DNA of 64,000 bases from Pedobacter sp. Hv1 (GCF_001412215.1 NZ_LLWP01000008.1:357884-421883), one strand, 5' to 3'; positions 8,854-18,303 are shown, counted from the stretch's first letter. The notes: generated by a model not told the origin, from the letters alone. Numbers and translations are program-made.

Positions 8854-9828
8854 ATGAAAAGGATTGTTTTAACTTGTCTATTTTACCTGCTGCTGCTCCC
8901 CTTATTCGGGCAGCAAAATGCACAATATGGTCAATACATTTTTAATGGGTTATATATCAATCCGGCTTATGCAGGTTATAAGGATGAAATCTATATACAA
9001 GCGTTTTTCAGGTCGCAATGGACAGGCATAAAGGGTGGTCCACAAAGTTTGTCGGTTTCTATGGATGCTCCAGCACATAAAGGGAAAATTGGACTGGGCG
9101 TTATTGTAACTAAAGATAAAATAGGTGCTCAAAGCTCACTCAATGCCGTGGGCAGTTTTGCCTACCGGATCAAACTTGACCGCGAAGAGACCAAGACACT
9201 TGCCTTTGGACTGGGCGTGGGGGTAACACAAATCGGCTTAAATGGCGAACTACTTGACCCAACTGATATTGGTGATCTCCGCATTCCTATTGGCTATGAG
9301 AAAAGAACTGCACCCGATGTAAGGATAGGCGTCCAATATACCTCAGACCGCTTTTTCTTAGGTTTTTCTGCTAACAACCTCGTTTCGCAATATTTAAATG
9401 CGGCCAAAGACTTCAATATTTTGAACATGAAGATCCAACCTCATTTTTACCTCACTTCTTCTACTTTCTTTAAACTCAATGCAGACCTGATCTTCAAACC
9501 TGCTGTTTTGATCAAAGACGATCTGCATGGACCAACTTCTATGGACCTGAATGCCTTTTTATTGTTTAAAGAAAAGGTATGGGTGGGAGCTTTGTACCGT
9601 ACTTCTGTTAAACTCTATCCTAAAAAGAACCTTCAAAATGACTTGTCGAACCAAAGTGCCGTTGGCTTTATTACAGAGTTTTTCGTCAAACGGAACTTTA
9701 GGATTGGCTATGGCTACGATTACAGTTTGAACAAATTGGCCAATTACGACAATGGCTCTCATGAAATTTCTATAGGTTATTATTTGAATACCATCAGAAG
9801 CCAAAAGAAATTGTGCAACTGTTTTTAA
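8854..9828 (+). CDS. PorP/SprF family type IX secretion membrane protein
   Basis: Outer-membrane protein of the PorP/SprF family, 324 residues, the usual length. The signal peptide (LFYLLLLPLFGQ) is followed by the family hallmark YGQYIFNGLYINPAYAGYK and a beta-barrel-like alternation of short strands up to the end. Related SprF proteins are needed for secretion or attachment of the adjacent type B substrate. The gene follows the CHU_C gene by 27 bp and closes the rightward cluster; its stop codon is one base from the stop of the convergent lipoprotein gene. Confidence 0.95.
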   Translation: MKRIVLTCLFYLLLLPLFGQQNAQYGQYIFNGLYINPAYAGYKDEIYIQAFFRSQWTGIKGGPQSLSVSMDAPAHKGKIGLGVIVTKDKIGAQSSLNAVGSFAYRIKLDREETKTLAFGLGVGVTQIGLNGELLDPTDIGDLRIPIGYEKRTAPDVRIGVQYTSDRFFLGFSANNLVSQYLNAAKDFNILNMKIQPHFYLTSSTFFKLNADLIFKPAVLIKDDLHGPTSMDLNAFLLFKEKVWVGALYRTSVKLYPKKNLQNDLSNQSAVGFITEFFVKRNFRIGYGYDYSLNKLANYDNGSHEISIGYYLNTIRSQKKLCNCF

Positions 9829-9829
9829 G

Positions 9830-10294
9830 CTAATAAAAAGCCTTATAATTAATGGTAATCGGGAAGGTTACAACTTGAGCAGTTTTCACTTCAAAAGCGT
9901 TAATTTCACCATTGCCCTCAAACAGATTTGCAAATAACTTCCCTTCCTCTTCTACTGTAAAAACGGAATATTTACCAGGTTTTAATTTGCACTGGAAATA
10001 ACCTTCTTTATTGGTTTTTATAGTAGCTATTAACTTTGTTTTGATATGGGTAAACAAAGGAGCTTGTCCTTCGGCCTCATTTAAATGTGTAATTTCATAA
10101 ATATGAAGGGTTTGTTCTATAGGTTTACCAGTACCTCTATTAGGTGCATCGGGTGATGGCATCACATTGCCTTGAACCCATAAAACTCGTCCAAAAACAC
10201 CTTGTTTAATACTTGGTTTTCCATCTTTAATGGTTAAGCAAGCGGTTAAAAACAAACTAAGCCCTGCAAATAAAAATATTATTGTATATTTCAT
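9830..10294 (-). CDS. Small lipoprotein with carboxypeptidase-regulatory-like fold
   Basis: Predicted lipoprotein of 154 residues with a lipobox LTAC at positions 16-19. The mature part is beta-rich. The segment TIKTNKEGYFQCKLKPGKYSVFTVEE resembles one sandwich of carboxypeptidase-regulatory or transthyretin-like domains, which often act as binding or stalk modules. The start faces the subtilase gene 41 bp away on the other strand, so the two may share a divergent promoter region. Function unknown. Confidence 0.75.
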   Translation of the reverse strand: MKYTIIFLFAGLSLFLTACLTIKDGKPSIKQGVFGRVLWVQGNVMPSPDAPNRGTGKPIEQTLHIYEITHLNEAEGQAPLFTHIKTKLIATIKTNKEGYFQCKLKPGKYSVFTVEEEGKLFANLFEGNGEINAFEVKTAQVVTFPITINYKAFY

Positions 10295-10335
10295 ATCAAA
10301 TTATAATGCCATCTACTTAATCCTAAACGCACTCT

Positions 10336-13300
10336 ATGGTAAAAAACATCTACCTAAAGCTATGTTTTCTTACATTTCTCTCTCTATTCTTTATAGCGTA
10401 CTCCAATTCTTATGCCCAAATTGTTAACAAAGAAACCAATGTAAGTTTTTTAAGCCAAAATGCACTTAGCTTACAGCAAAAATTAGACAACAACAGGCAA
10501 ATGGCCTTTTCTGTTGCAAAAGACAAGGGCTGGGAAACTTTAAGAGTGACCAAAAAGGGTGATATCATTGCCCTACAAGGAATTGACGATTTAGGCCTTC
10601 CGATTTATTACATTACCTACAACAACAGTATAGCCGCTGCTACCACTGGAACCAACAAATTATATGCAGGTGGCTCATTGGGTTTAAATTTAAGTGGCAG
10701 CACTATTGGCAATGGTAAGGTTGCCATTTGGGATGGTGGTGCTGTGCTTCTGACCCATGTTGAGCTGATCAATCGTGTAGTTACCAAAGACAATGCCACC
10801 ACTACCTCTACACACTCAACCCATGTGGCGGGTACCGTAATGGCTACCGGACTTTATGCTGCTGCTAAAGGAATGGCTTTTGCCCTACCTCAATTGTATT
10901 CTTTTGAATTTAATAACGATGCTGCCGAGATGTCGGCCAATGCCGCTACTTTACTCATTTCCAACCACTCTTATGGGTCAATTTCTGGTTGGAACTACAA
11001 CGACGATGTTACCCCTGCCCGCTGGGAGTTTTGGGGCGCTGCCGATGCCAATGAAGATTATAAATTTGGCTATTATAGCAACTCTGCTAAAGATTGGGAT
11101 CTGATCTGTTACAATGCCCCTTATTACTTACCTGTAAAATCTGCCGGGAACAATAGAAACGAGAATGGCCCAGCAGTTGGCTCTCCTTATTACCGTTACA
11201 ACACCTCTGGAGTTATGGCCGATGCCGGAAATAGACCTGCAGGCATCAGTTCTAACAATGGTTATGATATTATTGCAACCACAGGTACTGCTAAAAATAT
11301 TTTAACCGTTGGCGCTGTTAATCCATTACCTTTCGGACCAACTTCTCCTTCCAGCATTCAAATCTCCTCTTTTAGCAGTTGGGGTCCAACAGACGATGGA
11401 AGAATTAAACCAGACATTGTTGGCGATGGCGTAAGCGTAACTTCTACCAGCAATGCCAGTACTACCGCTTATACTACCTTATCCGGAACATCAATGGCTG
11501 CTCCAAATGTAAGTGGTTCTTTAGTGTTGTTACAGGAGTTATATAGTCAGAAAAATAGTGGGGCTTACATGAAATCGGCTACTTTAAAAGCATTGGTTAT
11601 AGGTACGGCTACAGAAGCAGGCAATAATCCAGGCCCAGATTACATTTATGGATGGGGGCTACTGAACATGGAAGATGCCGCTAAAGCCATCTTAAATAAA
11701 GGCGATAAAAGTATCATTGCCGAAAATACCATTGCGCAGGGAACCACTCAAACAATTAGTATAGTGGCTTCTGGTAATGGCCCATTGATCGCTACTATCT
11801 GTTGGACAGATCCTGAGGCTACACCAGTTCCAACTTCGGCAGCTTTAAACAACAATGCCGCTCGTTTGGTTAACGATCTTGATCTGAAGGCCACTCAAGG
11901 TGCTACAACCTATAGACCTTGGGTACTTAACCCTGCCAATCCTGCTGCTGCTGCAACCACAGGAGACAATTTTAGAGACAATGTAGAACAAGTATATATT
12001 GCCAATGCAACACCAGGCAAAAGTTATACTTTTACCGTAACACACAAGGGCACTTTACAACGTGGTCCACAGGCTTTTTCTTTGGTAGTAACTGGTACTG
12101 GAGGCACTGCTTATTGTACATCTGCTCCAAACAGCACAGCTGATTCTAAAATCAATAATTTTAAATTGGCCAATATAGACAATACTACGCCAAATACAAC
12201 TTGCACCAGTTATTCTGATTTTACGGCACAAACCATCGAACTAGAAAAAGGGAAAACTTACCCACTTAACCTGATACTGGGCACTTGTGGTGCCAATGCC
12301 GATAAAATTGCCAAAGTATTTATAGACTGGAACAATGATGGCACTTTTAATACTACCGACGAATTGGTTGCCACTAGCAATGTGATTAATGGCACAGGAA
12401 ATTTCACAACCAATATTACAGTTCCGCAAACGGTTACCATTAATAATTTCTCTTTATTGAGAGTGGTTTTAACAGAAACAAATGTAGCCGCCAATGTATT
12501 GGCTTGCGGATCTTATGCAAAAGGTGAAACACAAGATTATAGGGTTAAGTTTTTGAATCCTTCAATTGATGTCGCACTGAAAGCCATTGTAGATCCAACT
12601 GCCATGGGCTGCGCAAACCCAACACAAAACGTAAAGGTTACCATTAAGAACCTGGGTACACAAAGTATTACCAATGTACCTATTACAGTAACCATTACCG
12701 AAAATACCACTACTGTAGCTACCTTAAATACTATTTATACTGGCACACTTAGCGCATTAGGCGAAACAGATGTAATGTTATCGGGCAGCTTTAATGCCCA
12801 AGCTGGAAAAACCTACACCATGGTGGCCAAAACAACGCTTAGTACCGACCCCATATCGGCCAATGACCAATTGAGTGCTACACTACAAACCAGCACGCCT
12901 CCTGTAGTAACCGAAAGTAATGCCTATTTATGTAGTACCTTAAATACTTATGGCTTAAAAGCCAGCACTAGTGGCACTGCGTTTTGGTATAAAAACAATA
13001 CAGACCTCAACCCTGTGGCATTTGGCAATGCAGCTATTGCAACAACGCAACCAGATAACAATACTTATGCTGTTGGCGTAAATGACTTTAGGGCTAATAT
13101 TGGAGCTAAAAACAAAAATGACATTGGCGATGGTGGATACAATCAGTTCTCTCCGGGCATTATGGTAAATGTACTTGCTCCCATGACCATTGAAAGCGCC
13201 AAGCTTTATGTAGGCAATTCGGGACAGGTGAGGTTTACCGTAGTCAATGCCTCTGGGATTGCCCTTTCCTCAACTTTATTAAGTGTAACAGCTACCAAAG

Positions 13301-14091
13301 CGGTTCCAGGTCCTGATGCTACCGCTAATGATCTTGCCGACCAGGGACAAACCTACCCACTCAACCTTAATTTTCCGAGTGCCGGGGCTTATACCATTAA
13401 CGTTGAATATCTAGGAGGAGCAACACTTTTTAGAAACAATGTATCCAATACCACCTATCCTTATCAAACCGCATTAAATATTTTCAGCATTACTGGAAAT
13501 ACGGCTACACAAGATGGCAATGCCAATTATTTTAAAACTTTCTATTATTACCTGTATGATATCAAAGTGAAATCTGGAGGATGTTTAGGTGGGGCAAGGG
13601 TACCTGTACCATTGAGTAGTGCTGTAATTACACAAAATGGGAACCAATTGTCATCAAGCGCAACAAGTAATAACCAATGGTACCTCAATGGAAAAGCAAT
13701 TACTGGGGCTACCAACCCATTATATACTGCTGTTCAGAATGGCACCTATTATGTAGAAATTACCCTTGCAAGTGGTTGCACCTTAAAGTCGCAAGAAATT
13801 AGCATCTTCAACATCACTGTACCTACAGGTGACAATGAAATTAACCTCAAGACCTATCCTGTACCTACAAATGGCGAGTTAAATGTCTATTTCGAGGTGA
13901 CACAAAAAAACAATGTGTCTATTATCTTGAGCAATTTATTGGGGCAAGTTGCCTTTAAAGAAGAAAAGGTAAACTATAGTGGCATTTACACCAACAAAAT
14001 CAATCTTAATTCGTTTGCCCCTGGAGTATATGTATTAAAAGTGAAGGTTGGCAACAAGGTTTATAACAGAAAAGTATCCTTAATTAAGTAA
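10336..14091 (+). CDS. Secreted subtilisin-like serine protease (S8) with GEVED domain and T9SS type A sorting domain
   Basis: Large extracellular protease, 1251 residues. After a signal peptide (LTFLSLFFIAYSNSYAQ) the S8 domain spans roughly 120-460: Asp133 in IWDGG, His160 in THSTHVAGT, oxyanion Asn272 in SAGNN and Ser386 in LSGTSMAAPNVSG form a complete catalytic set. Then come a beta-sandwich region, a GEVED domain (AKVFIDWNNDGTFN ... GETQDYRV, about 655-740), a CARDB-like domain (about 750-855) and further beta-rich modules. The last 75 or so residues are a type A T9SS sorting domain (LKTYPVPTNGELNV, NLLGQ, GVYVLKVKVGNK, NRKVSLIK). It is thus secreted by the T9SS and probably processed or anchored at the surface. 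A strong hairpin terminator follows. Natural substrate unknown. Confidence 0.95.
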   Translation: MVKNIYLKLCFLTFLSLFFIAYSNSYAQIVNKETNVSFLSQNALSLQQKLDNNRQMAFSVAKDKGWETLRVTKKGDIIALQGIDDLGLPIYYITYNNSIAAATTGTNKLYAGGSLGLNLSGSTIGNGKVAIWDGGAVLLTHVELINRVVTKDNATTTSTHSTHVAGTVMATGLYAAAKGMAFALPQLYSFEFNNDAAEMSANAATLLISNHSYGSISGWNYNDDVTPARWEFWGAADANEDYKFGYYSNSAKDWDLICYNAPYYLPVKSAGNNRNENGPAVGSPYYRYNTSGVMADAGNRPAGISSNNGYDIIATTGTAKNILTVGAVNPLPFGPTSPSSIQISSFSSWGPTDDGRIKPDIVGDGVSVTSTSNASTTAYTTLSGTSMAAPNVSGSLVLLQELYSQKNSGAYMKSATLKALVIGTATEAGNNPGPDYIYGWGLLNMEDAAKAILNKGDKSIIAENTIAQGTTQTISIVASGNGPLIATICWTDPEATPVPTSAALNNNAARLVNDLDLKATQGATTYRPWVLNPANPAAAATTGDNFRDNVEQVYIANATPGKSYTFTVTHKGTLQRGPQAFSLVVTGTGGTAYCTSAPNSTADSKINNFKLANIDNTTPNTTCTSYSDFTAQTIELEKGKTYPLNLILGTCGANADKIAKVFIDWNNDGTFNTTDELVATSNVINGTGNFTTNITVPQTVTINNFSLLRVVLTETNVAANVLACGSYAKGETQDYRVKFLNPSIDVALKAIVDPTAMGCANPTQNVKVTIKNLGTQSITNVPITVTITENTTTVATLNTIYTGTLSALGETDVMLSGSFNAQAGKTYTMVAKTTLSTDPISANDQLSATLQTSTPPVVTESNAYLCSTLNTYGLKASTSGTAFWYKNNTDLNPVAFGNAAIATTQPDNNTYAVGVNDFRANIGAKNKNDIGDGGYNQFSPGIMVNVLAPMTIESAKLYVGNSGQVRFTVVNASGIALSSTLLSVTATKAVPGPDATANDLADQGQTYPLNLNFPSAGAYTINVEYLGGATLFRNNVSNTTYPYQTALNIFSITGNTATQDGNANYFKTFYYYLYDIKVKSGGCLGGARVPVPLSSAVITQNGNQLSSSATSNNQWYLNGKAITGATNPLYTAVQNGTYYVEITLASGCTLKSQEISIFNITVPTGDNEINLKTYPVPTNGELNVYFEVTQKNNVSIILSNLLGQVAFKEEKVNYSGIYTNKINLNSFAPGVYVLKVKVGNKVYNRKVSLIK

Positions 14092-14125
14092 GCTAAAACG
14101 GATACTTTAAAAGATACGAGTGCAC

Positions 14126-14163
14126 AAAAAAGCCCATCCTTAAAATAAGGATGGGCTTTTTTT
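14126..14163 (+). terminator. Intrinsic terminator after subtilase gene
   Basis: Perfect hairpin of AGCCCATCCTTA and TAAGGATGGGCT around a 3-base loop, with A-tract before and a run of seven or more T after it. It lies between the convergent subtilase and small beta-barrel genes and can work on both strands. Confidence 0.9.
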
Positions 14164-14177
14164 ATCATTCTATTTGA

Positions 14178-14678
14178 CTATAACTTGAAGGTTACACCAA
14201 ATCTACCACCACTTAAGTTACTACCACCACCAAACTCTAAATTCACACCGAATTTATCAGTAAAGAAGTATCTACCACCAGCTTGAGCATCAAAGCCAAT
14301 ACCTGATGAGTAAGTATCTGGATAGCTAGTACCATTACCATCTTTATAGCTAAAGTTGTAATAGTTTAAACCTAAACCAGCATATAGATCCCATTTCTTG
14401 TCAATGTTTAAGATTCTATTGAAATGGTAATTTCCTTTTGCAGATACACCAATTGCAGATAACTTATAGAAGCTATAGCTTTTTGATTGGTAAGAAACTT
14501 CTCCAGCAACCGAGATATCCTCGTGTACACCAAATTCAACTCCTACATAAACTGGCGTTGCAAAAGAGCTAAAGCCTAATCCAGCATTTAATACTGTTTC
14601 ACCCTTTTTGATCGGGTTTTGTGCGAAAGCTACAACTGTAGCTAAGCAAAGTGTTGTTAAAATAAAAATTTTCTTCAT
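14178..14678 (-). CDS. Small outer-membrane beta-barrel protein
   Basis: 166-residue outer-membrane protein. A signal peptide (FILTTLCLATVVAFAQ) precedes a chain of alternating short strands rich in Gly, Tyr and Phe (VYVGVEFGVHEDISVAGEV, WDLYAGLGLNYYNF), ending in Phe-Lys-Leu, as in eight-stranded OmpX/OmpW-like barrels. The family (outer membrane beta-barrel, PF13505-like) has no single function. It is a single-gene unit with its own promoter box upstream and shares the bidirectional terminator downstream. Confidence 0.85.
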   Translation of the reverse strand: MKKIFILTTLCLATVVAFAQNPIKKGETVLNAGLGFSSFATPVYVGVEFGVHEDISVAGEVSYQSKSYSFYKLSAIGVSAKGNYHFNRILNIDKKWDLYAGLGLNYYNFSYKDGNGTSYPDTYSSGIGFDAQAGGRYFFTDKFGVNLEFGGGSNLSGGRFGVTFKL

Positions 14679-14703
14679 AGCATTGTTTTTTTTAAGTAAA
14701 GGA

Positions 14704-14711
14704 CAAATATA
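14704..14711 (-). promoter_or_regulatory. Bacteroidota-type -7 box of the small beta-barrel gene
   Basis: Reading the minus strand, TATATTTG matches the Bacteroidota -7 consensus TAnnTTTG exactly and sits 26 bases before the start codon. I see no clear TTTG at the usual -33 distance, only a T-rich stretch. Confidence 0.5.
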
Positions 14712-14811
14712 TTATTTTATAGTAATATTAAAAACGTTAAACAATTTTCATGCCTAATATCAATTATTTAAGATAAACAATTAAATTTCAATACATCGAA
14801 ACATTTTAACC

Positions 14812-15009
14812 CTAAACCTTACTATCCGCTTCGTAGGCTATTAAATTCCAATTTCCTTTTGCATCTTTCTCATAATCAACCCTATAATTTGATGATGGCG
14901 GAATAGTAAAATGAAAGCTAAAATTTTTTGCTTCCGCATTTTTAGGAATAAAATGATCCTTAATTGCATTAGCTGTTGCTTCAATCTGTTCTTTTGAATG
15001 TGTTTTCAT
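14812..15009 (-). CDS. Small hypothetical protein (65 residues)
   Basis: Short cytoplasmic protein without signal peptide. The N-terminal part looks helical (EQIEATANAIKDHFI), the rest beta-like with KDAKGNWNLIAYEAD. I do not recognise the family. It starts 2 bp after the stop of the glycoside hydrolase gene, so it is very likely translated from the same transcript. The tight spacing and normal codon use support it as a real gene. Confidence 0.6.
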   Translation of the reverse strand: MKTHSKEQIEATANAIKDHFIPKNAEAKNFSFHFTIPPSSNYRVDYEKDAKGNWNLIAYEADSKV

Positions 15010-15011
15010 CC

Positions 15012-16541
15012 TTAATCTTTGTATTGTCCAAATTGATGTTCAACAAACTCACTTTCATTACCTGTTCTATCAACCGCACTTACTGCATAGGCAGATAAGA
15101 GAGTCTTGTCCTTTCCTGTTGTTCCTTTATTAATAGCCATCAAGATATCTAAAACAGCGTCGTTGCGGTTCATGATCTTATAGCTCCATTTTTCGCCATA
15201 TTTAAAATAAACCACCCACTTAAATACATCCTTAGCTTCTGGATGGCTCCACTTGATCTGGAGTAAAGAATCTTTGGGCGCTACTGTTACAATTGGTTTT
15301 AACGGTGCTTTATTATCTAGCCATTCGCTACTCGGTACAAGTGCTTGTTTTTGGTAAGGCCCGTCTAGCAAACCTTGTCTTAATTTTTCGTGTTTTACCA
15401 AGGCTGCAATGCTCCAATGTAAGGCGCCTTTGCTTTGAGGAGTTATCCCTCTGGTAATCATAATCTGGTTGATCACCTCATCCACATTTTTATCATCACC
15501 TCCCAGTCCAACATTCATTCCTGGCCATAAATGTCTGCTTTTGGTATTTTCAGATTGCCACCAGCCTAATAAAACCGGAAAGCTTAGTTTTTGAGCATTC
15601 ACTGTCCAATACAACTGCGGACTAAAATAATCTATCCACCCTTTGTTTAACCAAAGTTTGGCATCGGCATACAATTTATCATATTGGTCCATTCCTTCAA
15701 TAGATTCTGGATAACCTGGACGCCAGATTCCAAAAGGGCTCAATCCAAATTTTACATATTTCTTTTCGGCCTTAATTTCTTTATATACTCTTTCTATAAA
15801 TTTATTTACACTTTCTCTTCTCCAATCGCCTCTGGTTAATTTACCCCCACTTTTCTGATAGGTATTCCAACTTTGATCATCAGGAAAATCTGCACCTCCA
15901 TTATAAGATTCGTACGGATAAAAATAATCGTCGAAATGCACCCCATCAATATCATAACGTTTTACAATATCTCTAACTACTGCTGCAGAATGGTCTTGAA
16001 CTTCTTTTTTGGAAGGATCCATCCAATACTGACCATCTTTTAATTTAACTACGAGTTCTGGTTTTGATTTGACAACAGAAGCAGCACTTTCTTCGCCACC
16101 AGAGCTATGGTGTGCCCGATAAGGATTTAACCATACATGCAATTCTAAACCACGATCGTGAGCTGCTTCTACCCAAAATTTTAATGGGTCGTAATAAGGC
16201 TCTGGGCCTTTGCCCTGTGTACCTGTTAAAAAGTACGACCAAGGCTCTAAACTACTTTTATATAAAGCATCTGCTTGAGGTCTGATCTGTAAAATGGCTG
16301 CATTAAAATTTAATCGTTGTAAAAGGTTAAGCAGGTCTATGGCTTCCTGTTGTTGCTCAGCACTGCTCAGACCTGGTTTGCTGGGCCAATTGATATTGGC
16401 TACACTTGCAATCCAAGCTGCCCTAAATTCTTGCATGGCCTTTGGTGGCCTACTCTTTAATTCATCGGGTTTTTGTGCTTTTGTAAATTGGCAAAAAACT
16501 AAGCTGAAGAGCGCAATAACTAATGTGGTTCTTTTTAACAT
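15012..16541 (-). CDS. Glycoside hydrolase family 10-like (GHL10) secreted protein
   Basis: Predicted exported hydrolase of the GHL10/DUF187 family, related to glycoside hydrolases with a TIM-barrel. From ATG at 16541 it has 509 residues and a signal peptide (TLVIALFSLVFCQFTKAQ). A TTG three codons upstream is possible but unneeded. The domain opens with EFRAAWIASVANINWPSK and contains LQIRPQADALY, GLELHVWLNPYRAHH, DIDGVHFDDYFYPY and FGLSPFGIWRP, all typical. A fibronectin-like C-terminal segment (about 405-505) follows. Family members are thought to act on cell-wall or other polysaccharides; substrate not known. The start codon lies only about 12 bases after the terminator of the upstream peptidase gene, leaving almost no room for its own promoter. 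Confidence 0.88.
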   Translation of the reverse strand: MLKRTTLVIALFSLVFCQFTKAQKPDELKSRPPKAMQEFRAAWIASVANINWPSKPGLSSAEQQQEAIDLLNLLQRLNFNAAILQIRPQADALYKSSLEPWSYFLTGTQGKGPEPYYDPLKFWVEAAHDRGLELHVWLNPYRAHHSSGGEESAASVVKSKPELVVKLKDGQYWMDPSKKEVQDHSAAVVRDIVKRYDIDGVHFDDYFYPYESYNGGADFPDDQSWNTYQKSGGKLTRGDWRRESVNKFIERVYKEIKAEKKYVKFGLSPFGIWRPGYPESIEGMDQYDKLYADAKLWLNKGWIDYFSPQLYWTVNAQKLSFPVLLGWWQSENTKSRHLWPGMNVGLGGDDKNVDEVINQIMITRGITPQSKGALHWSIAALVKHEKLRQGLLDGPYQKQALVPSSEWLDNKAPLKPIVTVAPKDSLLQIKWSHPEAKDVFKWVVYFKYGEKWSYKIMNRNDAVLDILMAINKGTTGKDKTLLSAYAVSAVDRTGNESEFVEHQFGQYKD

Positions 16542-16552
16542 AAGGATCAATT

Positions 16553-16587
16553 TATAAAAAAAGCATCTCGATCAATTGAGATGCTTT
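16553..16587 (-). terminator. Terminator of the M28 peptidase gene
   Basis: Arms AAAGCATCTC and GAGATGCTTT enclose an 8-base loop. On the minus strand the hairpin is followed by a run of seven T, as an intrinsic terminator requires. It lies between the peptidase stop and the glycoside hydrolase start. Confidence 0.85.
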
Positions 16588-16607
16588 AGCTATTTATTTA
16601 AAATATT

Positions 16608-18203
16608 TTAGTTTACTCCGCCTTTGCGGGTAGCCTTTGTTGGTACTGGCCATTTGCCTGGCTCACCATTTCTTGGGTTTGGAGGCAAAACGCTTCTTAC
16701 TTTTGAAGTTGTTGCAGGATCTTCGCAAGCCATGTAAACCAATATGGCGGTTAAGATGGCGTTACTTCTAACATCATCAAATACAATTTTATCATAAGTA
16801 TCGCGGTTGGTATGCCAAGTATAGTTTCCATAAGACCAGCTATTTGAGCTTAGCGAAAAAGCAGGTGCACCAGCAGCTACAAATGAAGCATTGTCTGAGC
16901 CACCACCACTTGGAGAACCGGGGAAAGAAGTTTTAATTTCATTTCTAATCTCTGCCGGAACTTTGGCCAACCAACGTGTAAGGTAATCGTAGGCATTTAA
17001 AAACCCTTGACCAGAAAGGTTCACTACCCTTCCTGTTCCGTTATCTTGGTTAAATAAGGCCTGGATATTTTGTACAATTTCAGGATGATCTTCTACAAAA
17101 GCCCTTGAACCATTTAAGCCTTGTTCTTCACTTCCCCAATGCCCTACCAAAATGGTTCTTTTAGGATTAGGATAGATCTTTTTAAGGATACGCATGGCTT
17201 CCATCATGGTAATTGAACCTGTACCATTATCTGTTGCACCTGTACCACCATCCCACGAGTCGAAGTGGGCAGATAACATCACGTATTCATTTGGTTTTTC
17301 TGTTCCTTTAATTTCTGCAAGGGTATTGAAAGTTGGCACCATACCTAATTCTTTTGAATCTGTACGTACGCTGATTTTTGGTTTAATACCCGACTCTGTT
17401 AAACGGTAAAGTAGGCCATAATCTTCTAAAGAAATATCTATTGAAGGAATTTTGGTTGTATTTGCACCAAAAATTTTATTTACACCAAAACCAGATGACC
17501 AATTGCTAGTTACTACACCTAAAGCACCATTCTGCTCAAATGCCAAGGCCAAAGCTTTTAAATTTAAACCAGTTTTGCTAATACGCGAACGCCATGCATT
17601 GGTTTGTGCGGTTCTATCTTTTTTCATTTTCTCAAATGATTCTGGAGTAGCAAACTCTTGCCAGTTATAATCTGGGCGACCAGTTGGCTGGTTCATAGAG
17701 AACATTACAAATTTTCCTTTTACATTTTTGATCCAGCTGGTAAAAGCAACCGAATCTGGTAGATCAGGATAAATGATCATTTCGCCTGTTAAGGTTTTAC
17801 CATTGGTACTTGGGCTCCAACCCAACTGCATACCTTCTAAAGATTTAACTCTTGGATAAACCATGTCGATATGAGAAATACCTCTTTCCCATCCTTTCCA
17901 CTCGCCCCATTGTTCATTTTTTGCAGGAATGCCCCAAGCTGTATATTTAGCTATAGCCCAATCATTTGCCTGTTTCATTTGTGGTGTACCCACTAAACGC
18001 GGCCCGATCTGATCTAAAAGTTCGTGCGCCAATTTTTCTAGTTGAGAGTTTTCAGTTGCTTCTTTTACAATTTTCTCAATAATTGGATCTTTGCTTTGGG
18101 TTTGCGCAAAGGTAATGCTGCTGCTCAGCATTGCCGCTACAAAAAAGAGTTTAGTAGCCTGCCCAATTACAGATAGGTTTAGGGAAGTTCGGTTAGTTTT
18201 CAT
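16608..18203 (-). CDS. Secreted M28 family metallopeptidase with PA-type insert
   Basis: Zinc aminopeptidase or carboxypeptidase-like enzyme, 531 residues, exported (VAAMLSSSITFAQ). The zinc ligands and catalytic residues are all present: His313 (SAHFDSWDGG), Asp325 (GATDNGTG), Glu359/Glu360 (GSEEQG), Asp387 (NQDNGTG) and His464 (TWHTNRDTYDK). A protease-associated-like insert covers about 130-290. The Gly-Ser-rich PSGGGSDNASF before the last His is typical of M28. It probably acts in periplasm or outside the cell on peptides. It has its own promoter and terminator, so it is a single-gene unit. Confidence 0.93.
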   Translation of the reverse strand: MKTNRTSLNLSVIGQATKLFFVAAMLSSSITFAQTQSKDPIIEKIVKEATENSQLEKLAHELLDQIGPRLVGTPQMKQANDWAIAKYTAWGIPAKNEQWGEWKGWERGISHIDMVYPRVKSLEGMQLGWSPSTNGKTLTGEMIIYPDLPDSVAFTSWIKNVKGKFVMFSMNQPTGRPDYNWQEFATPESFEKMKKDRTAQTNAWRSRISKTGLNLKALALAFEQNGALGVVTSNWSSGFGVNKIFGANTTKIPSIDISLEDYGLLYRLTESGIKPKISVRTDSKELGMVPTFNTLAEIKGTEKPNEYVMLSAHFDSWDGGTGATDNGTGSITMMEAMRILKKIYPNPKRTILVGHWGSEEQGLNGSRAFVEDHPEIVQNIQALFNQDNGTGRVVNLSGQGFLNAYDYLTRWLAKVPAEIRNEIKTSFPGSPSGGGSDNASFVAAGAPAFSLSSNSWSYGNYTWHTNRDTYDKIVFDDVRSNAILTAILVYMACEDPATTSKVRSVLPPNPRNGEPGKWPVPTKATRKGGVN

Positions 18204-18229
18204 TATTTATCTGTTAAATAGTTTAGCCC

Positions 18230-18260
18230 GAAAGATAAGACTTTGTGCTTGTTTTAACAA
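18230..18260 (-). promoter_or_regulatory. Promoter of the M28 peptidase gene
   Basis: Reading the minus strand, TTG (within ATTG) at 18258-18260 is followed after 20 bases by TATCTTTC at 18230-18237, a near match to the Bacteroidota pair TTTG and TAnnTTTG with normal spacing. It lies about 27 bases before the start codon, just after the terminator of the upstream DUF1501 gene. Confidence 0.5.
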
Positions 18261-18303
18261 TAAAACAAAACCCCTAGAGGCCTTTTAACGCTTCTAGGGG
18301 TCT
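18261..18303 (-). terminator. Terminator of the DUF1800-DUF1501 operon
   Basis: Arms ACCCCTAGA and TTCTAGGGGT form a hairpin (one arm base unpaired at the loop side). On the minus strand it is followed by TTTTGTTTTA. It lies 26 bp after the DUF1501 stop. Confidence 0.8.

Noticed and set aside
10230..10427. Rightward 65-codon frame across the lipoprotein/subtilase divergent region
   Set aside because: Overlaps the true starts of two recognised genes in other frames.
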